The notes under the pieces: model-generated
Databases searched by the model: none
The model's input: the letters and a program-made list of their open reading frames with translations, nothing else
Told to the model about the DNA's origin: nothing
Translations under genes and position numbers: made by a program
Shown: positions 35,067 through 44,582 of the stretch, one piece after another
Layout: each line of letters starts with the position of its first letter
Numbering within the stretch: position 1 is the first letter of the stretch
Assembly: GCF_023716485.1 (NCBI RefSeq)
Contig: NZ_CP092418.1
Span: 1,285,001 to 1,349,000, forward strand
Direction: 5' to 3'
DNA length: 64,000 nucleotides
Source of the DNA: Microbulbifer variabilis
Lineage (GTDB): Bacteria; Pseudomonadota; Gammaproteobacteria; Pseudomonadales; Cellvibrionaceae

Positions 35067-35160
35067 CCCTAACGCCCGGCTTAGGGGCGGGTTTGTAGCT
35101 GCAAAGCAGCGGAAAAGCCGTCCCAGCCCCGAAGGGGCAACTACAGCCGCTTGTTATGTG
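35067..35160 (-). repeat. attC 20 (first site of array)
   Basis: CCTAACGCCCGGCTTAGGGG at the left, CTACAGCCGCTTGTTATGTG at the right, with internal TAGCTGC/GCAGC and CCCCGAAGGGG hairpins. 94 bases, after the gene at 35168. Confidence 0.85.
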
Positions 35161-35167
35161 CTTTGAC

Positions 35168-35413
35168 TTAGCCATTACTATCAAAGAGCTTGCGCTGATT
35201 CTTTAACTCATTGAAAACACTTATATAGTCATACAACTGAGCTGGATCAGTGCTGGAGCCATCGCCGCAAACACCTAGAGAGCCAAGGAGCCATGAAGTA
35301 TCCACCTCTCCACGCTTATGTATCTCTAGAACAAACTGATACATCAATTCGTATGAGTCTCTTAAAGATATTTTCTCAGAGAATTTATCGTCTTTTAACT
35401 CTAAGTAGCTCAC
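35168..35413 (-). CDS. Cassette gene: small protein, unknown function
   Basis: 81 residues from a GTG at 35413 with AAAGGAAG upstream. Cytosolic and mostly helical: LRDSYELMYQFVLEIHKRG and LYDYISVFNELKNQRKL around a Gly/Ser-rich segment (LLGSLGVCGDGSS). No family recognised. It is the first cassette of the array; a lone core-like GTTATGTGC (reading the minus strand) at 35431-35439 precedes it with no attC beyond. Confidence 0.55.
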   Translation of the reverse strand: MSYLELKDDKFSEKISLRDSYELMYQFVLEIHKRGEVDTSWLLGSLGVCGDGSSTDPAQLYDYISVFNELKNQRKLFDSNG

Positions 35414-36069
35414 ATTCAGCTTCCTTTAAGGCACATAACAGCTATATAGTTATCATTCTGACCATTATTATCCTGATTGTTATCTCAGAATCAATTTTTA
35501 CGCCAAAGCCTAAATTTTTATTTAAAACCATAGACTTAAAGCATCCTGATACGTCCGTGCAAACTGGAAAAAATGATCACTTTGACTACTATCCAAATTT
35601 TAACGCTAGTCCGTAACCCTTGATTTCAGTATTGTTTTTGGGTTTATCTTCTTGTTCTCTAATATCACGGTCAATATGATCGCAAATCCCTAAGCTGGCA
35701 CTCGCCAATTTTTACAGGCCGGTATTAGTTGGGGAGTGGTTAAGGTATCCAGGGTGCCTCTGAATCACTCTGTAATATCTCTGCGGATCTTGAAGGCTAA
35801 AGATGTTAGGTGCAGTTCGCCGCGAATGGACATGGCCCTTTGCAAGCGTTGCAATGCAGCAGATGCGGTCTTCAAGGATCGACCTGAGGGGTTTCCATAA
35901 CGATTCATTTCTTCTATGGTCTAGTCTTTCCTGTGAAGCTGCGCTCTTATTGAAACCACTCTGTAAGAAGAGGCATCACTGGGTTCTTCAGAGGCTCCTA
36001 AATCTCGCAGTAATATCTTAAAAGTCTGCAAGTTACTTTGGTCTATGGAGAGATCTTTTCTGTAGATAT
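35414..36069. other. Gene-poor boundary of the array
   Basis: This is where an attI site and divergent integrase gene would be expected. Neither is present; the sequence is AT-rich near the array and then has short interrupted frames (35803-36021) with no recognisable product. It may hold a relic insertion, but I cannot identify it. Confidence 0.5.
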
Positions 36070-36387
36070 ATGGAGTACGTATTAAGTCGAAGCATTAATG
36101 ATCTATTGTTGTCTGAACTCCAGCGTAGGAGCGGTCGGTATATTAATCTAAACGGCCATTTTTATATGCAATCGAAATTTTTAATGCGTGAGCAACAAAA
36201 AAATATAGGCACAAAAATAATCTTATTAGATTTTATTAGGATTGTTTTAGTGTCAAAGCCACGTAATATCGATAGATATTTATTGGTATTTTGGCCGAGA
36301 TTAAAAAGCCACCTGAAGGCAACAGTCAAAGCAGCTCGGTTCAAGAGTATCGAGAGAATCAAGAATTTTCTAAAGACCATCCCTTAA
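36070..36387 (+). CDS. Doubtful ORF, unknown
   Basis: A 105-residue frame, very AT-rich and basic (KSHLKATVKAARFKSIERIK), with a hydrophobic patch (IILLDFIRIVLV). No clear ribosome-binding site and no family recognised. It could be a decayed fragment of a larger gene such as a transposase or integrase C-terminus, but no signature supports this. Confidence 0.2.
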   Translation: MEYVLSRSINDLLLSELQRRSGRYINLNGHFYMQSKFLMREQQKNIGTKIILLDFIRIVLVSKPRNIDRYLLVFWPRLKSHLKATVKAARFKSIERIKNFLKTIP

Positions 36388-36426
36388 AAGGAGAACGGTA
36401 GCGTGAAGTAAGAATAAGTAAAAGGC

Positions 36427-36460
36427 GCTGACCCAAGGTGCTGGAACACCTGGGGCCAGC
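36427..36460. repeat. 34-base imperfect palindrome
   Basis: GCTGACCCAAGGTG pairs with CACCTGGGGCCAGC around CTGGAA with two mismatches. There is no T tract, so it is not an ordinary terminator. It lies about 250 bases before the csrA-like gene. Confidence 0.5.
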
Positions 36461-36713
36461 TAACCAAATTGATACACATACTATCAAGATGGCTATATGC
36501 ATAGTACGCTAGAAACCCGCTCGTCTTCAATAAAGTGGAGCACAATCAGCGGCTTGGAGAGATTCCCCAGGCCCTGGGGGCGTTGCGTCTGCCTTTTTTT
36601 ATTCTATGCCTACCGTTCTCGCGCACCACCTCGCAGTTACTCAAAACATTTCTATTCAAGCTTTTCCATTGTGGAAGGTCTATCCATGGTTTGAGTATCA
36701 GTAGGAAATAAAT

Positions 36714-36902
36714 ATGTTGATCTTAAAGCGCCGCACAGGCGAAAACTTACGGATTGGAGCGAATGTCTCAATCACAGTATTAGGCGTTAAGGGTAATCAG
36801 GTAAGGGTAGGCATACTTGCTCCAAAATCCTTACCCGTACACCGTGAGGAGATTTATAGGCGGATTAAAAGGGGAGGAAATATGAACAATGGGAATCGTT
36901 GA
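36714..36902 (+). CDS. csrA: CsrA/RsmA-family RNA-binding regulator
   Basis: 62 residues, full length for CsrA. The N-terminus [15 protein letters not shown], the core [19 protein letters not shown] and the conserved [11 protein letters not shown] match the family closely, including the RNA-contacting Arg of the VHREEI segment. CsrA dimers bind GGA motifs in mRNA leaders and repress or stabilise translation. The short basic tail ([11 protein letters not shown]) is non-standard. Because it stands alone in a gene-poor accessory region, this may be an accessory copy rather than the main chromosomal csrA. Confidence 0.9.
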   Translation: MLILKRRTGENLRIGANVSITVLGVKGNQVRVGILAPKSLPVHREEIYRRIKRGGNMNNGNR

Positions 36903-36951
36903 GAATTTGATCGAGATGGTGGCGCTTAGCCATGAATGGGTTGTGTTGCCA

Positions 36952-36989
36952 TTGAAAGGCTAACTAATGATAGTTAGCCCTTCAATTTT
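36952..36989 (+). terminator. Intrinsic terminator after csrA
   Basis: TTGAAAGGCTAACTA pairs with TAGTTAGCCCTTCAA (one mismatch) around ATGA, followed by TTTT. Confidence 0.85.
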
Positions 36990-37054
36990 CAATCGAACCA
37001 GACGAGCCTCTCGCTGCGACTAGAGCCGCTGTTTAAGCTCAGGATTAAGCTTTA

Positions 37055-37465
37055 TTAGTGATGCTTAAATCCAGCGGCAAATTTGTCTGCTAATTTAAAG
37101 TATTCCTTAAGGTCCTTACGGGTCTTTTCTGTACGGTTGTTCTCGGAGTTAAGATGAATATTCTCCACAACAACGGCAATTTCTTTTGCCAGCTCTTGCT
37201 TGTCACCCTTTAGGTTCTCAGCGAAAAACTCAACACTTTTCTCAAGCGTGTAGGTGATGACATGTATCTGGTGAAGCTCAGCAGCATCAAGCTTTTGCTT
37301 GCTCTTAATTTCTGCGGTTTTCTCAACGAAAATCTTCTTGGCATCCTTCATCGAAGTAACATCCGCTACTTTAAGGTGCTGAATGGGCTTTTCTCCAGAA
37401 GCATCGCTAGCTTGCGCTGTGGTAGCAAAAGTAACCGCAAAAAGTAGTGCAATTAAAATTCTCAT
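37055..37465 (-). CDS. DUF6746-like periplasmic protein
   Basis: 136 residues from the Met that begins the signal peptide MRILIALLFAVTFATTAQAS; a longer frame opens at 37534. The mature part is helical: HLKVADVTSMKDAKKIFVEK, LDAAELHQIHVITYTLEKSV, and KTRKDLKEYFKLADKFAAGF. This matches small exported DUF6746 proteins. Function unknown. A weak Fur-like sequence (GAGGATAACTATCATTA near 37567) lies upstream. Confidence 0.7.
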   Translation of the reverse strand: MRILIALLFAVTFATTAQASDASGEKPIQHLKVADVTSMKDAKKIFVEKTAEIKSKQKLDAAELHQIHVITYTLEKSVEFFAENLKGDKQELAKEIAVVVENIHLNSENNRTEKTRKDLKEYFKLADKFAAGFKHH

Positions 37466-37861
37466 CTTTCCTCTCTGACGCCCAAACTTTAAGGGTTGGT
37501 AAGGCATTGATCGGGCGAGGTGAATGCCTAACATTTAACAGTGATCACTTTGATCGCTATCGTAAATGAGGATAACTATCATTAAGATTTATGATACAGG
37601 AATTTTTAGGGGCTCAAAACATTTCTGGCAGAAATTGCGTTCTGGCTGATCGAAGCTTGTACAGGTCAAGAAAATGGAATCTGAGAACGGCGAGTACGGG
37701 AGGGGTCAACGGAGGCCTTTAGCCAGGAAGAGGCGACCCCGTGTTATGGAATTTGATCTGTTAACCCTCGCTTCGCGATAGCAAAGAGAAGGTAATTTAC
37801 AGGAAGAGCCGGTTAACCCGGTATTATTGAGACCGGCTTCACAAATTAATTGGTACGAAGG
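37466..37861. other. Gene-free intergenic region
   Basis: About 400 bases between the DUF6746-like gene and bioA. It holds AGCCGGT/ACCGGCT arms (37807-37838) downstream of bioA, a possible weak terminator without a T tract, and the weak Fur-like sequence mentioned for the neighbouring gene. Nothing else was recognised. Confidence 0.45.
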
Positions 37862-39133
37862 CTAGGAAACCTCACCCAATACATTAACCATTGCCGAAGT
37901 TAATTGGCTAAGGTCTTCTTTAGAAATTACATAGGGTGGCATGGCGTAGACCAGCTTGCCGAAGGGGCGCAGCCAAACGCCGCGTTCAATTAAAGCTTCC
38001 TGCACCTTGACTGTATTGATCGGCTCGCGCATTTCCACCACCCCAATAGCGCCAAGGGCGCGAACATCGGCCACACCCGGTGCGGTTTTTAATGGGGCCA
38101 GCTGCTCGGTCAGTTGCTGCTCGATCGCCGCTACTCGCTCCTGCCAGGGGCTGCTGAGTAGCAGTTGGATGCTGGCATTAGCAACGGAGCAAGCCAGTGG
38201 ATTCCCCATAAAAGTGGGGCCGTGCATAAAGACTCCGGCCTCGCCATTGCAAATACCTTCGGCAATACGGTCGCTACACAGCGCGGCTGCTAATGTCATG
38301 GTGCCGCCGGTGAGGGCCTTGCCGAGGGTGAGAATATCCGGGCTGATCGCAGCGTGGTCGCAGGCGAACATCTTGCCACTGCGGCCAAAGCCGGTGGCGA
38401 TTTCATCGGCAATCAGCAGCAGGTCGTATTCGTCACAGAGTGCTCGTACCCGGCGCAGGTAATCTGCGGAATAAAAGCGCATACCGCCGGCACCCTGCAC
38501 TATGGGTTCGAGAATTACCGCAGCCAGTTGCTCGCTGTTTTGCGCAATCAGTTGTTCCAGTTCACGGATATCTTCATCCGGGCAGGTTTCGCCGAAAGGG
38601 GTTTGTGGGGCGGGGGCAAACAGGTGTTGGCTCAATTGCCCGGCAAACAGGTGGTGCATACCGGTAACGGGATCACAGGTGGCCATGGCCCCAAAGGTAT
38701 CGCCATGGTAGCCATTGCGTAGGGCCAGCAATTTACTTTTACCCGGTTTGCCCTGGGAGTGCCAAAATTGCAGGGCCATCTTAATGGCGACCTCTACAGA
38801 CACTGAACCGGAGTCAGCCAGAAATACCCGGTTGAGGCCGGGTGGAGTGATTTCCACCAATTTCTTGCACAGCTCGATTGCGGGCTCGTGAGTTAAACCC
38901 CCGAACATCACGTGGGACATCTTGTCCATCTGCTCGCGCATGGCCTGATTTAGCTCGGGCACATTGTATCCGTGCAGGGCGCTCCACCAGGAGGACATGC
39001 CGTCGATTAGGCCGGGGCCATCTTCCAGGAAAATTCGAACTCCCTCAGCCCTGGCCACCGGATAGACCGGCGGCGGGTTGATTAGCGAGGAGTAGGGGTG
39101 CCAGATATGTTTGCGGTCGAATTCCAGGTCCAT
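37862..39133 (-). CDS. bioA: Adenosylmethionine-8-amino-7-oxononanoate aminotransferase
   Basis: PLP enzyme of biotin synthesis that converts KAPA to DAPA with S-adenosylmethionine as amino donor. About 423 residues from the ATG at 39133; a TTG at 39166 is in frame. Hallmarks: HIWHPYSS at the N-terminus, GMSSWWSALHGYN, the aspartate in LLIADEIATGFGRSG, and the PLP-binding lysine in LTLGKALTGGTMTLAA. It lies 40 bases (7 from the longer frame) after ybbP on the same strand and away from other bio genes. Confidence 0.92.
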   Translation of the reverse strand: MDLEFDRKHIWHPYSSLINPPPVYPVARAEGVRIFLEDGPGLIDGMSSWWSALHGYNVPELNQAMREQMDKMSHVMFGGLTHEPAIELCKKLVEITPPGLNRVFLADSGSVSVEVAIKMALQFWHSQGKPGKSKLLALRNGYHGDTFGAMATCDPVTGMHHLFAGQLSQHLFAPAPQTPFGETCPDEDIRELEQLIAQNSEQLAAVILEPIVQGAGGMRFYSADYLRRVRALCDEYDLLLIADEIATGFGRSGKMFACDHAAISPDILTLGKALTGGTMTLAAALCSDRIAEGICNGEAGVFMHGPTFMGNPLACSVANASIQLLLSSPWQERVAAIEQQLTEQLAPLKTAPGVADVRALGAIGVVEMREPINTVKVQEALIERGVWLRPFGKLVYAMPPYVISKEDLSQLTSAMVNVLGEVS

Positions 39134-39173
39134 AAAAACTACATCTTTATTCTCAAGAGCCGACAATCATCAG

Positions 39174-41624
39174 TTAGGCCAGTTCGCGCAATACTCTGAG
39201 CGGGGGCTGGCTGATCGAGCTGTAACAGGCCAGGGTACCGGCGGTGCCAACCAGTATTGCACCGGTGAGTGGTCCGGTTAGCCAAAGGACTGGGTGCAAT
39301 ATCACCGGCAGTTCAAAGACCCAATAAGACAGCACCGCCAAGGTGGCTTCAGCACCGATAGCCGCAAGCAAACCGGCGGCAAAACCCAGTAGGCCAAATT
39401 CCAGTATCAGGCTTCTCAGCAGCAAGCGCCTGCGGCCTCCCAGTGTGCGGATAATTGCCGCTTCCTGCAATCGCTCGGCGATACTGGCGCGGACCCCGGC
39501 AATTAATACCAGGACCCCGGCAACCAGCATCAGGGCCATGACTGATTCGATAGCAAAGGACACCTGGTTAATGGTGTCGCGGATACGCTGGATGATCTTA
39601 TCCAGCTCTATCACGCTGACGCTGGGGAAGGCGCGAACCAGATCGTTGACCAGTAGCTTGTCCTCCGGAGGGAGGTAAAAGCTGGTGATATAAGTAGCCG
39701 GGAAATCATCGATAGTGCCCGGTGCAAATATCATATAGAAGTTGGGGCGCATGCTGTTCCAGTCCAGCGAGCGGAAGCTGGCTACCGGGGCTTCTACTTC
39801 GAGGCCACCGATGGAAAAGCGCAACTGATCTCCCAGTGACAGCTCCAGCTGGGCTGCCAGCTCCACTTCTACGGAAACACCTTCGCTGGCCTTGTCCCAC
39901 CACTCGCCTTCCAAGATGCGGTTGTCCGGCGCCAGGGTATCGGTGTAGCTCAGGTTTAATTCCCGGCGAACGCCACCGGGACGATCTTTTTTCTCTTTAA
40001 TCGAGACGCCGTTAATCGCCACCAAGCGGCCGCGCACCATGGGATAAAACTCGGTGCTGCTTACCTCACCCTCTGCCAGCATATTTTCCATGGTTGGAAC
40101 ATCGTGAGGGGCGATATTCAGGAGGAAGTGATTGGGGGCTTTTTCCGGCAATTGCATCCGCCATTCGTCCACCAGGGCGGTACGGGCAAAGACCATGGCC
40201 AGCATGGCCAATAATCCGGTGCCAAAAGCGGCAATCAATAAAGTGTTGAACGCGGCTCGGCGTTGCAGGCTGCCCAGGGCAATGCGCCAGGCGCCCCCCA
40301 GGGAAGCCAATTTGCCGCGCACCAGGAGTCGGTTAACCAGGGCGCTGCCCGCTACCAACAGGAGCATGCCGACAAACAGGGCGAGCGTCATAAGCAGGCT
40401 GCCGGAAAGCCACCAGATCAGGAGCAGCATGGCGCTGGGGCCGAGAATCAGCCCGAGCCATTCGCGTCTGTCAGGATTGCTCCAGTCGTGCCGCAGGGTT
40501 TGCATCGGGTCTGTACGCGCCAGACGGAACAGCGGCGGCAGGGCGAAGCCCAGGGCGCAGGCGAGGCCGGTGGCGAGCCCGATCAGCAGTGGGCTCCAGC
40601 TGGTAGCCGGGGGTTGTACCGGGAAGAACCCTTCCATCAGGTTGACCGCCTGGCTCTGGATAAAGGTGCCCAGTGCCAGCCCGATAGCAGTGGCAATCAG
40701 GGTGAGGGCGGCCAGCTGTCCCAGGTAGATACCGAGGATTTTATTGCGCCCAGCGCCGAGGCTTTTCATTACGGCTACGTAGGCGCCGTGGCGCAGTCCG
40801 TAGCGTCTGGCTGCCAGGCCAACGGCGACGCTGGCAAGAAGTACGGCCAGGCTGGCGGCGAGAAACAGGAAGGACTCGGCTCTATCCAGAGCAGAGGCAA
40901 CCCGGGGCTGGCCTTCGCGCAGGTCCAAGATCCGCTGGTGTTCAGTCAGTTGCGGTTTGAGCCAGTCAAAGTAATCCTTCAGGGCTTGGTCATCACCGGC
41001 AAACAGGTAGCGGTAGCGCACTCGGCTGCCGGGCTGGATTACACCAGAGGCGGGCAGGTCGGCGGTATTGGCTAGCAGTCGCGCACCCATATCAAACAGG
41101 CTGGTGCCCCGGTCGGGTTCCCGCTCCAGTATGGCTGTCACTTTCAGTTGGGTGTCGCCGAGGGCGATAGGATCGCCGAGCTGGATTCCCATCAAGGGTA
41201 GAAGGCGGGACTCCACCCAGGCTTCTCCCGGGGGAGGTCCTTGCGGTGCAATTTCTCCAGGGCCTTCTGGGGACTTGCTGATTTCCAGTTGCCCCACCAG
41301 CGGATAGCCTTTGTCGACGGCCTTGACCGAGACAAACTGGAACTGGTCGTTGGCGGAGATCATGGATGAAAACTGGACTATCTGGCCCTGTTCCAACCCT
41401 TTTTTATTGGCCTCTTCCAGCCATGCGCTATCCACAGGTTTACTGCTGCGCAGCACCCGCTCTGCAGCCAGGAAGGTGAGGGATTGCTGCTCCATGGCTC
41501 GGGTAAGGCGGTCGGTGAAATGGGCGATCGCAGTGACACTGGTAACCGCCAAAATCAGGGCAGAGGCAATTAGCGCCAACTCGCCACCGCGCCAGTCCCT
41601 GAACAGCAGTCTGAGTGGCAGCAT
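39174..41624 (-). CDS. ybbP: ABC exporter permease, YbbP-type (native copy)
   Basis: Inner-membrane permease of 816 residues with FtsX-type domains: N-terminal helix near residues 15-35, a periplasmic region, a helix block near 260-430, a second periplasmic region, and C-terminal helices from about 690. It partners with the ATPase upstream, whose stop shares one base with this start. The tesA/ybbA/ybbP arrangement is conserved in gammaproteobacteria; the pair is thought to move a lipid-related substrate, but the substrate is not established. Compare the acquired paralogue at 17385-19856. Confidence 0.9.
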   Translation of the reverse strand: MLPLRLLFRDWRGGELALIASALILAVTSVTAIAHFTDRLTRAMEQQSLTFLAAERVLRSSKPVDSAWLEEANKKGLEQGQIVQFSSMISANDQFQFVSVKAVDKGYPLVGQLEISKSPEGPGEIAPQGPPPGEAWVESRLLPLMGIQLGDPIALGDTQLKVTAILEREPDRGTSLFDMGARLLANTADLPASGVIQPGSRVRYRYLFAGDDQALKDYFDWLKPQLTEHQRILDLREGQPRVASALDRAESFLFLAASLAVLLASVAVGLAARRYGLRHGAYVAVMKSLGAGRNKILGIYLGQLAALTLIATAIGLALGTFIQSQAVNLMEGFFPVQPPATSWSPLLIGLATGLACALGFALPPLFRLARTDPMQTLRHDWSNPDRREWLGLILGPSAMLLLIWWLSGSLLMTLALFVGMLLLVAGSALVNRLLVRGKLASLGGAWRIALGSLQRRAAFNTLLIAAFGTGLLAMLAMVFARTALVDEWRMQLPEKAPNHFLLNIAPHDVPTMENMLAEGEVSSTEFYPMVRGRLVAINGVSIKEKKDRPGGVRRELNLSYTDTLAPDNRILEGEWWDKASEGVSVEVELAAQLELSLGDQLRFSIGGLEVEAPVASFRSLDWNSMRPNFYMIFAPGTIDDFPATYITSFYLPPEDKLLVNDLVRAFPSVSVIELDKIIQRIRDTINQVSFAIESVMALMLVAGVLVLIAGVRASIAERLQEAAIIRTLGGRRRLLLRSLILEFGLLGFAAGLLAAIGAEATLAVLSYWVFELPVILHPVLWLTGPLTGAILVGTAGTLACYSSISQPPLRVLRELA

Positions 41625-42346
41625 CAGGCGGATACCTCCGAGAAGTTGTCGTCACCGGCGAGGGGCTCGTAAGACTCCACGGCACCTGCAGACATACGCA
41701 AGTGAGTGGCGCAGCGTTCAGCCAGGCGCTGCTCGTGGGTTACCAACACCAGAGTGGTGCTGGATTCGGCATTGAGCTTAAAGAGTAAATCGATGATCTT
41801 GGCGCCGTTGCCGGCATCCAGGCTGCCGGTGGGTTCGTCGGCAAAAAGGATAGCGTCCTCGCCGCTGAAGCTGGCGAATGCCCGGGCAATGGCGACCCTT
41901 TGCTGCTCCCCGCCGGAGAGTTGGCGCGGGTAATGGCCCAGGCGATGTTCGAGTCCGACCTTGGCCAGGAACTCCTCAGCGCGTTTGGCGGCGCCGCGTT
42001 CACCGCGTAGCTCACTGGGCAGCATGACATTCTCGCGAGCGGTGAGACCGGGTAGTAGCTGGAAGGTTTGAAAGACAAACCCCACACAGCGGGCGCGTAC
42101 CGCCGCACGTTGCTCTTCATCCATGGCGGTAATTTCTTCTCCGGCCAGCCAGATTTTTCCCTCACTGGGCTTGTCCAATCCAGCTAATAGACCGAGCAAG
42201 GTGGACTTGCCGGAACCTGAGGCACCGGTCACAGCCAGACTCTCTCCGCGCGCCAGCTGCAGGGAGATATTGTTTAATAGGGTCAATGGCCCTTCGCTGG
42301 TGGAGACTCTGTGATACAGGTTTTCTGCCGTAAGAATGGCGGACAT
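41624..42346 (-). CDS. ybbA: ABC exporter ATP-binding protein, YbbA-type (native copy)
   Basis: ATPase of 240 residues in the LolD/MacB class. Walker A GASGSGKST, signature [15 protein letters not shown], Walker B LFADEPTGSLD, H-loop LVTHEQ. It is first in an operon with ybbP and probably bioA, and divergent from tesA across 44 bases, so the two promoters overlap. Confidence 0.92.
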   Translation of the reverse strand: MSAILTAENLYHRVSTSEGPLTLLNNISLQLARGESLAVTGASGSGKSTLLGLLAGLDKPSEGKIWLAGEEITAMDEEQRAAVRARCVGFVFQTFQLLPGLTARENVMLPSELRGERGAAKRAEEFLAKVGLEHRLGHYPRQLSGGEQQRVAIARAFASFSGEDAILFADEPTGSLDAGNGAKIIDLLFKLNAESSTTLVLVTHEQRLAERCATHLRMSAGAVESYEPLAGDDNFSEVSA

Positions 42347-42390
42347 ACTGTGTTCCCTATACGGATGCGCGAATTTTTGGAGAGTATGAC

Positions 42391-43059
42391 ATGACGACAG
42401 CCATTTTTCGGCAGATGGCGGCTCAATTCAGCTTGGTACTGTTGCTGTTTATCCCCATTGGAGCTGCCCAGGCAAGTAAGGCAGATACCTTGTTGGTCTT
42501 GGGTGACAGTATCAGCGCGGCCTACGGTATCAATGAAGAGCAGGGGTGGGTGCAATTACTGCAGGAGCGTTTGCAGGAAAAGGGCAAAAAAGTTCGGGTG
42601 ATCAATGCCAGTATCAGCGGAGAGACGACGTCTGGTGGGTTGACGCGTCTGCCGCGCCTGATGCAGGAGCACAATCCGCGTTGGCTGATTGTAGAGCTGG
42701 GCGGCAATGATGGTCTGCGGGGATACCCTCCTCAGTCTTTACAGCGCAACCTGATGGAGATGGTGAAACTGGCGAAGAACTCTGGTGTAGAGGTTTTGCT
42801 GCTGGGCATGCGTATCCCGCCCAACTACGGCCGCGCCTATACCAATGCTTTTGCCGCCGTTTACCCCAAGGTGGCCAAGTCCGAACAGGTCGGGTTGGTG
42901 CCCTTCTTTCTGGAAACCGTCGCTCTTGAAGACGGCGCCATGCAATCCGATGGTATCCACCCAACCGCCAAGGCACAGCCTGCCTTACTGGAGCATGTTT
43001 GGCCCTGTGTAGAGTTCTTGTTAGCGGATAAGTCGGATGGGGAGTCGTGTACTCCGTGA
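42391..43059 (+). CDS. tesA: Periplasmic acyl-CoA thioesterase/lysophospholipase (arylesterase)
   Basis: SGNH-fold esterase of 222 residues. A signal peptide ends near AQASKAD. The four blocks are visible: block I LVLGDSISAAYG with the nucleophilic Ser, block II Gly in SISGETTSGG, block III GGNDGLRG, and block V DGIHPTAKAQ with the catalytic His. It hydrolyses acyl thioesters, aryl esters and lysophospholipids. Divergent from ybbA as in many gammaproteobacteria. Confidence 0.93.
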   Translation: MTTAIFRQMAAQFSLVLLLFIPIGAAQASKADTLLVLGDSISAAYGINEEQGWVQLLQERLQEKGKKVRVINASISGETTSGGLTRLPRLMQEHNPRWLIVELGGNDGLRGYPPQSLQRNLMEMVKLAKNSGVEVLLLGMRIPPNYGRAYTNAFAAVYPKVAKSEQVGLVPFFLETVALEDGAMQSDGIHPTAKAQPALLEHVWPCVEFLLADKSDGESCTP

Positions 43060-43174
43060 TCGAAATGCGTACAATCGCGCCCCCTAGCAATATGAAAGCC
43101 TCGCTCCACACTGATAGGCGATGGCTGTGACCCCCAGCCCCGGTCACCGGTACCGAAATAGTTAGAGAGACACC

Positions 43175-44092
43175 ATGTCCGAAGTGGAAAATCGCCGCGA
43201 GCGACTCGAATTCAACAAACTGCAGAAACGCCTACGCCGCCATGTGGGTCGCGCTATTGCCGACTTCAACATGATTGAAGAGGGCGACAAAATCATGGTT
43301 TGCTTATCCGGCGGTAAGGATTCTTACGCCATGCTGGATATTCTGCTGAACCTGCAAAAAACCGCCCCGGTGAACTTTGAGTTGGTGGCGGTGAATATGG
43401 ACCAGAAGCAGCCTGGTTTCCCTGAGCATATCCTGCCGGAGTATCTGCGCTCCCTTGGCGTGCCACACCATATCGTAGAGAAAGATACCTATTCGGTGGT
43501 GCAGGAAGTGGTGCCAGAGGGCAAGACTACCTGTAGCCTTTGTTCGCGACTGCGTCGCGGTACCCTTTACGGCTTTGCCGAGGAAATTGGTGCTACCAAG
43601 GTAGCTCTTGGGCATCATAAGGACGATATCGTCGAGACATTGTTCCTGAATATGTTTTACGGCGGTCGCCTGAAGGCGATGCCGCCCAAGCTGCGTGCCG
43701 ATGATGGGCGCAATATTGTGATTCGCCCGCTGGCTTATTGCCGAGAAGAGGATATTGCCCGTTACGCGGAGTTCAAGGAATTCCCCATTATTCCCTGTAA
43801 TTTGTGTGGTAGTCAGGAAAACTTGCAGCGCCAGGCGATCAAGCAGATGTTGCGGGAGTGGGACAATAAATTCCCAGGGCGCAGTGAAAATATCTTTGCC
43901 GCATTAACACGTATATCCCCGTCGCAATTGGCGGACAGGGATCTCTACGATTTTGAAAGTCTGGAATTGGACCGCTCTAAGCCGTCGGCTGCCGAGCGCC
44001 CTGACCATTTAATTCAGCGCCAGGTGAATTCGTGGGAGCCGGACGATGCCCAGGAGGTTGAGCCCCAGTATATCTCGGCGCTGAATTTGTAG
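43175..44092 (+). CDS. ttcA: tRNA 2-thiocytidine biosynthesis protein
   Basis: Adenylates and thiolates C32 of some tRNAs. 305 residues, usual length. The PP-loop SGGKDSYAM binds ATP, and two CxxC motifs ([12 protein letters not shown] and IPCNLCGSQ) hold the iron-sulfur cluster. [15 protein letters not shown] is also diagnostic. The 3' end overlaps the convergent gene at 43977 by 116 bases. Confidence 0.94.
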   Translation: MSEVENRRERLEFNKLQKRLRRHVGRAIADFNMIEEGDKIMVCLSGGKDSYAMLDILLNLQKTAPVNFELVAVNMDQKQPGFPEHILPEYLRSLGVPHHIVEKDTYSVVQEVVPEGKTTCSLCSRLRRGTLYGFAEEIGATKVALGHHKDDIVETLFLNMFYGGRLKAMPPKLRADDGRNIVIRPLAYCREEDIARYAEFKEFPIIPCNLCGSQENLQRQAIKQMLREWDNKFPGRSENIFAALTRISPSQLADRDLYDFESLELDRSKPSAAERPDHLIQRQVNSWEPDDAQEVEPQYISALNL

Positions 44093-44582
44093 GATCGGCA
44101 CCACTCACCAGCTGGGCATAGCTGCATTCAAAATCCCGCGTAGTGGCACTGGGTCCGTGATGGAAGTGCTGGTGCCACAATCGCGCCATTTTGGCCACAT
44201 CGTGGGTGTCTGATTCGGGTATTTTGTGCACTTCTGCCGAGCGGTAAACCAGCCAGGCGATAGCGGTGGCATAGCGCAGGTTGGTGGTCAGTTCGCTGTG
44301 GGGGTGGTCGAGAAAGTCCCGTTGGCTGGCGAGCCCTCGAATTTTTGAGGCCAGTGCGGGGTGATCAATCAGGTAGTTATCCCAGATTTCCCGGTGTGTA
44401 TGTGGCTGGATTTGATAGATCCCCAACCCGTGGCGCCGTCCCTGCTTGAGATGAAAGCCCAGCTGTGACTCCTGTGCAGCGGTGCCCAGCAAAAGGTTTT
44501 CCATGCCCTGGCTCCAGGCTCTCAAGTGCTTGAGGGTTGGACGGATAACCTGGAGGCGCAGTTCGTCCAGACAGATGCCCAT
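43977..44582 (-). CDS. Lysozyme-like (transglycosylase-type) protein
   Basis: About 201 residues from the ATG at 44582; an upstream in-frame Met at 44666 is less likely. [16 protein letters not shown] and [12 protein letters not shown] recall the ExxF/GLGxxQ region of SLT-type lytic enzymes, with the Glu as candidate catalytic residue, but there is no signal peptide. The last 38 codons are antisense to the 3' end of ttcA and read as a Pro/Gly-rich tail, so the natural C-terminus may be poorly conserved. Phage-like or phage-derived origin is possible. Confidence 0.6.
   Translation of the reverse strand: MGICLDELRLQVIRPTLKHLRAWSQGMENLLLGTAAQESQLGFHLKQGRRHGLGIYQIQPHTHREIWDNYLIDHPALASKIRGLASQRDFLDHPHSELTTNLRYATAIAWLVYRSAEVHKIPESDTHDVAKMARLWHQHFHHGPSATTRDFECSYAQLVSGADPTNSAPRYTGAQPPGHRPAPTNSPGAELNGQGARQPTA

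Noticed and set aside
35803..36021. Open frame resembling a coding gene next to the array
   Set aside because: No start context, no domain and a composition unlike either strand's genes; probably chance or a relic.
37560..37590. Fur-like sequence GAGGATAACTATCATTA before the DUF6746-like gene
   Set aside because: One half-site is poor; not convincing enough to list as an operator.
40263..41075. A 270-codon + strand open frame inside the ybbP gene
   Set aside because: It is antisense to a well-supported permease, Gln/Gly-rich with no domain, and follows from GC-rich codon structure on the opposite strand.
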